From the NCBI GenBank assembly GCA_944326515.1, contig CALVEI010000010.1, positions 1-45,445 of the forward strand: a DNA stretch of 45,445 bases. The letters run 5' to 3'. The translations under genes and the position numbers were made by a program. The DNA is from Candidatus Gastranaerophilales bacterium (lineage in GTDB: Bacteria; Cyanobacteriota; Vampirovibrionia; Gastranaerophilales; Gastranaerophilaceae). This document shows positions 44,893 to 45,445 of the stretch, one piece after another (within the stretch, counting starts at the first letter, position 1; every line of letters begins with the position of its first letter). A model generated the notes under the pieces. It saw only the letters and a list, made by a program, of their open reading frames with translations. It ran no database searches and was not told the DNA's origin.

Positions 44893-44921
44893 TTGACGTA
44901 AAAATATGTTCTTGTTATGTT
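44893..44921 (+). promoter_or_regulatory. tRNA-Lys promoter
   Basis: TTGACG (44893-44898), 17 bases, TATGTT (44916-44921), about 65 bases before the mature tRNA. A short GC-rich patch (GCGGTCGG) follows the -10, which is typical of stringently controlled stable-RNA promoters. Confidence 0.6.
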
Positions 44922-44986
44922 ATATAAGCGGTCGGAAATAAGAGGTTTTTTCCAAAGACCAAATTGAAAAAAGAATACTAGAAAAT

Positions 44987-45059
44987 GCGTCACTAGCTCA
45001 GCAGGTAGAGCACTCCCCTTTTAAGGGATAGGTCCCGCGTTCGAATCGCGGGTGACGCA
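44987..45059 (+). tRNA. tRNA-Lys (anticodon TTT)
   Basis: 73 bases that fold as a standard cloverleaf: acceptor GCGTCAC/GTGACGC, D-stem GCTC/GAGC, anticodon loop CTTTTAA with TTT at 45020-45022, variable AGGTC and T-arm CCGCG-TTCGAAT-CGCGG. The first pair of the anticodon stem is a C-T mismatch. The discriminator base is A and no CCA is encoded, so a CCA-adding enzyme is required. A T-run follows at once. Confidence 0.97.
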
Positions 45060-45162
45060 TTTTTTTATTGCTTGTTTTTATTTTTTGTCACTAGTTGTCA
45101 GTTGTTAAGATTTGCGCAATTTTTGCTGTTCATTTGTTTTACCAATATTGAAGGGGTAAACA

Positions 45163-45445
45163 GTGTCTATTGGTTTTATAAGAAAAACTGGTACATATTT
45201 TAAAACTGGGGCAATGGCTCTTCTTTTGAGTGCTGCTTCATGTACCGAAAAGGCTCCTGTTATTACAAAAGATATTGTTGAATTTACTTACCCTACAGCA
45301 GCCAAGCTTATTGAAAATTTTGAGAACGGAGCAAGACACTCTGTAACTGTTTTTGTTAAAGATTCAGCTCCTCAGATTGTAAAAAAAGATAGCATGCCTC
45401 AATATAAAACTGTCCCTGATACATTGCTTGCAAAGCTCAAAACTT
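45163..45445 (+). CDS. Probable lipoprotein, 5' part (runs off right edge)
   Basis: An open frame from GTG 45163, with AAGGGG eight bases upstream, runs to the edge, about 94 codons. After a basic start (MSIGFIRKTGTYFKTG) the hydrophobic MALLLSAAS leads to Cys29, a plausible though not ideal lipobox (AASC). The mature part, TEKAPVITKDIVEFTYPTAA, is not recognised. An alternative ATG at the MALLLS position would give a shorter signal peptide. Envelope location is likely; function unknown. Confidence 0.6.
   Translation, partial: MSIGFIRKTGTYFKTGAMALLLSAASCTEKAPVITKDIVEFTYPTAAKLIENFENGARHSVTVFVKDSAPQIVKKDSMPQYKTVPDTLLAKLKT

Overview
The window looks like chromosome from an uncultured, AT-rich, Gram-negative-type bacterium, most likely of the Vampirovibrionia/Melainabacteria lineage (order Gastranaerophilales), the non-photosynthetic sisters of Cyanobacteria found in animal guts. 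This is an inference from several features read together. There is a complete lipid A operon (lpxD-lpxC-fabZ-lpxA) and a Skp/OmpH chaperone, so the cell has an outer membrane. There is a Gram-negative autotransporter relic and a pseudopilin with a class III prepilin signal. A 'methionine gamma-lyase family' PLP enzyme is present, as known from Cyanobacteria and Firmicutes. There are also many small lineage-type proteins, several with an N-terminal Phe-Lys-Gly motif. Genes end at ordinary TAA/TAG/TGA codons and prfB carries the classical TGA frameshift autoregulation site, so code 11 applies.

Layout. 1-877 is the start of a membrane-associated FKG-motif protein running off the left edge. 1040-4985 is a Pmp-like autotransporter broken by three in-frame stops and one frameshift. 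5073-7142 holds a small duplicated-motif protein, an SDR reductase and two lineage-specific proteins. 7188-9341 (minus) is ksgA-ispE plus a small gene. 9380-11575 holds a spermidine-synthase-like protein, a PAP2 phosphatase and a doubtful small ORF. 11511-14536 has prfB (programmed frameshift) divergent from a large orphan zeta-toxin-like protein. 14558-16910 has metG and rph. 16980-20162 (minus) is an M29 aminopeptidase, bioA and a pseudopilin. 20269-23456 (minus) is the lipid A operon. 23635-25086 has small and periplasmic proteins including skp. 25298-26152 is a radical-SAM-like protein that lacks the iron-sulfur cysteines. 26194-26340 contains a candidate structured RNA. 26341-27950 (minus) is leuD-leuB. 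28044-28628 is a tandem pair of winged-helix genes. 28744-32854 is trpB, then tyrS-cysK-cysE. 32980-35094 has a ferredoxin, nth and the methionine gamma-lyase family gene. 35181-39384 has a small gene, pgk and gyrA. 39516-43354 has small genes, Mini-RNase III and a large polytopic membrane protein. 43580 to the end is purA, tRNA-Lys(TTT) and the start of a probable lipoprotein gene.

Most of the window is core metabolism: translation (metG, tyrS, prfB, ksgA, rph, Mini-III, tRNA-Lys), envelope (lpx, fabZ, skp), amino acids (leuDB, trpB, cysEK), biotin, isoprenoids, glycolysis and purines. The less ordinary material is in the small and lineage-specific genes and in regulation. A tandem palindromic site (core GTATATAC, 22-bp spacing) recurs upstream of two unrelated small genes and singly before purA. 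Several promoters place the -10 box 6-7 nt before the start codon, which predicts leaderless mRNAs. The FKG and NPF motifs recur in otherwise unrelated unknown proteins. No CRISPR array, insertion sequence, prophage or rRNA was seen. No stretch over 300 bases lacks a gene or gene remnant.
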